From the NCBI GenBank assembly GCA_024644185.1, contig JAHELM010000130.1, positions 1-6,931 of the forward strand: a DNA stretch of 6,931 nt, in the 5' to 3' direction. Position numbers and translations under genes: made by a program. The stretch is from Rhodospirillales bacterium (GTDB taxonomy: Bacteria; Pseudomonadota; Alphaproteobacteria; UBA8366; JADFVY01). Each line of letters begins with the position of its first letter. Positions within the stretch are counted from its first letter, which is position 1. Positions 5,483-6,931 of this stretch are shown in pieces. The notes under the pieces were generated by a model. It was given only the letters and a program-made list of their open reading frames with translations. It had not been told where the DNA came from and ran no database searches.

Positions 5483-6691
5483 TCATCCGGGCATCCGCGC
5501 CTCGACCCGCGCGCCGTCGAAAATCCGGTCGCCGGGGTGCAGGATCACGATCTCGCCCTCCTCCAGCCCGGACAGTACCTGCGCCTCACGCCCGTTGCCA
5601 TGACCGATTTCAACCGGGCGCAGCCGCGCCACTCCGTCGCCGACGACGAACACCGCCCAGCGTTCCCGGTCGCGGAACAACGCGCCGAACGGAAGTTTCA
5701 GCACGTCCGCACCACGCCAGACCACGATTCGCGCCTCGACCCGATAACCATGTCCCAGTGCCGCCCAGGCCTCGGGCGGGCCGGCCCGATCGATCAGCAC
5801 ATTGACCCGCTGTTCCTCGATGCCGAGGGCGGAAACCTTGGCGAATCCATATGGCTCGATCCGCCGCACAATGCCCGACAGCCGCGCCGGTCCGCCCCAA
5901 TCGGCGATCTCGACCGCCGCCCCGACGGTCACGCGCACCGCATCCGACGACAGAAGATCGGCAACCACCTCCAGATCGGCCGGATCGCCGATCTCCACCA
6001 GCGCTTCGCCGGCGCCGACGACCCCCTCGCTCTCGTGGATCAACCGCAGCACGCGGCCGTCCACCGGCGAATAGACGGCGACGCAGCAGTTCGCGGTATC
6101 GGCGGCGGCCCCGGTGCCCGGCTGAATCAGCGCGGCCCGGGCGGTCTCCACCTCATATTGGCGCATGGCAATGGCCGCCTCGGCGGTGGCCAGCGCGGCT
6201 TCGCGGGTCCGCAGGTCGAGTCGCGCCCGGTCGAGATCACGCCCGGCGATGTTGCCCCGCTGCGCCAGTTGTTCGGCGCGATTGAACTCCGAGCGGACGA
6301 AGTCCAGATCCGCGGCTGCCCGTATCCGTTCCGCCTCTGCCAGGGACAGCGCGGCTTCCGCCGCCTTTACCGCGAATTCCGCCTGCGCCCGCGCCCGCCG
6401 GTCGAGAAATGTCGGGGCCGAGGGTTCGATATTGGCCAGCACCGTCTCGTTGGCGCGCACCGGGTCGCCGACATGCTGCTCGATGCGGAGCACGCGGCCA
6501 CCGACCGGCGCCGACACGGTGTAGACCTCGCGTACCCGTGTCCGGCCCTCGCCGTCGATCGTCTCCAGCAACTCCCCGCGCCCGACCGCCGCCAGATCGA
6601 CCGGAACCGGCCGGGGCCAGAAGGCGTAGGCGGCGGCCGCCGCGATCGCCGCCGCGCCCGCCAGATATCGCAAGTTCCCGCGCCAGGACAT
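5483..6691 (-). CDS. HlyD-family periplasmic adaptor of an efflux transporter (membrane fusion protein)
   Basis: Periplasmic adaptor, 402 residues, that links an inner-membrane pump to an outer-membrane exit channel. An N-terminal hydrophobic anchor (about 8-25, AGAAAIAAAAAYAFWP) is followed by the first half of a lipoyl-like domain (SAPVGGRVLRI, 60-70), an Ala/Glu/Arg-rich alpha-helical hairpin (about 95-190, coiled-coil character), the second lipoyl half (SPVDGRVLRL, 208-217), a beta-barrel (about 236-330, with LGHGYRVEARIVVW at 312-325) and a membrane-proximal C-terminal domain (331-402). The ATG at 6691 follows AGGGAG by eight bases, and that element overlaps the stop of the permease gene 12 bases upstream, so the two are one operon. 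The partner is an FtsX-type permease, so a MacAB-like ABC exporter is more likely than an RND pump. The substrate cannot be told. A Cys-Cys pair (202-203) just before the second lipoyl half is unusual for a periplasmic protein. Confidence 0.92.
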   Translation of the reverse strand: MSWRGNLRYLAGAAAIAAAAAYAFWPRPVPVDLAAVGRGELLETIDGEGRTRVREVYTVSAPVGGRVLRIEQHVGDPVRANETVLANIEPSAPTFLDRRARAQAEFAVKAAEAALSLAEAERIRAAADLDFVRSEFNRAEQLAQRGNIAGRDLDRARLDLRTREAALATAEAAIAMRQYEVETARAALIQPGTGAAADTANCCVAVYSPVDGRVLRLIHESEGVVGAGEALVEIGDPADLEVVADLLSSDAVRVTVGAAVEIADWGGPARLSGIVRRIEPYGFAKVSALGIEEQRVNVLIDRAGPPEAWAALGHGYRVEARIVVWRGADVLKLPFGALFRDRERWAVFVVGDGVARLRPVEIGHGNGREAQVLSGLEEGEIVILHPGDRIFDGARVEARMPG

Positions 6692-6703
6692 GACGGTGTC
6701 TCC

Positions 6704-6931
6704 CTATTCCCGGGTCTTCAGAACGGCCACCAGATCCAGCCGATCGATCCGGCTGCGCACCACCAGCCCGGTCGCCAGCGCCGCCCCGGCGACGACCAGC
6801 GCCGAAAATCCGTAAGTTGCGCGCTCGATCACCACCGGAAACCGGAACAGTTCAGTCTCGAACATGACGGACATGAACCAGGCCAGCCCGTAGCCCAACC
6901 CCAGTCCCGGCGGCAGCGCCGCCAGAGTGAT
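6704..6931 (-). CDS. FtsX-family ABC transporter permease, C-terminal end (partial)
   Basis: Only the last 75 residues are in the window; the gene enters from the right edge and the frame is open to base 6931. It shows the last two membrane segments of an FtsX/MacB-type permease: one running through LGLGYGLAWFMSVMF, then a short periplasmic piece (ETELFRFPVVIERATY), and a final helix (GFSALVVAGAALATGLVVRSRI). The C-terminus DRLDLVAVLKTRE is a typical ending of this family. It ends with TAG, 12 bases before the adaptor start. Such permeases work with a separate or fused ATPase in lipoprotein release or macrolide/peptide export; the ATPase would be outside the window. The frame has a TTG within it at 6898 that could be mistaken for a start, but the protein clearly continues upstream. 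Confidence 0.9.
   Translation of the reverse strand: MTLAALPPGLGLGYGLAWFMSVMFETELFRFPVVIERATYGFSALVVAGAALATGLVVRSRIDRLDLVAVLKTRE

Overview
This window is a GC-rich stretch (well above 60% by eye) in which every convincing gene lies on the minus strand, so transcription runs from right to left. Protein style (Tat-exported solute-binding protein, HlyD/FtsX pair, Ala/Arg-rich reading frames) suggests a Gram-negative bacterium, most likely an alphaproteobacterium of the Rhodospirillales or a relative. That placement is inference; there is no rRNA or other phylogenetic marker here.

Right part (5483-6931): the end of an efflux-type operon. It holds the last ~75 residues of an FtsX-family ABC permease (cut by the window edge), then 12 bases later a complete HlyD/RND-type periplasmic adaptor. 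An intergenic region of 168 bases (5315-5482) follows. It carries a sigma70-like promoter with a perfect TTGACA box, overlapped by palindromic and repeated elements that could be an operator.

Centre and left (1-5314): a polyamine uptake and agmatine catabolism operon in the order binding protein (potD-like), permease (potB-like), permease (potC-like), ATPase (potA-like), agmatine deiminase (aguA), and the first codons of another gene at the left edge, plausibly aguB (N-carbamoylputrescine amidase). The two permeases and the ATPase are chained by ATGA stop/start overlaps. The binding-protein gene is separated from them by 213 bases with a strong stem-loop. The ATPase is separated from aguA by 81 bases with a perfect 15-bp stem-loop. 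Neither stem-loop has a T-tract, so both look more like RNA stabilisers, attenuators or partial terminators than full stops.

Working model: the Tat-exported binding protein captures a polyamine (putrescine, spermidine or agmatine), the PotB/PotC channel and PotA ATPase import it, agmatine deiminase turns agmatine into N-carbamoylputrescine, and the gene starting at the left edge may complete conversion to putrescine. The gene families are well known and I see no undescribed system. The items worth a second look are regulatory: the two stem-loops, the potD promoter/operator region, a possible leader ORF, and the substrate identity of the transporter. No tRNA, rRNA, CRISPR array, insertion sequence or phage signal was seen, and there is no gene-free stretch longer than 300 bases.
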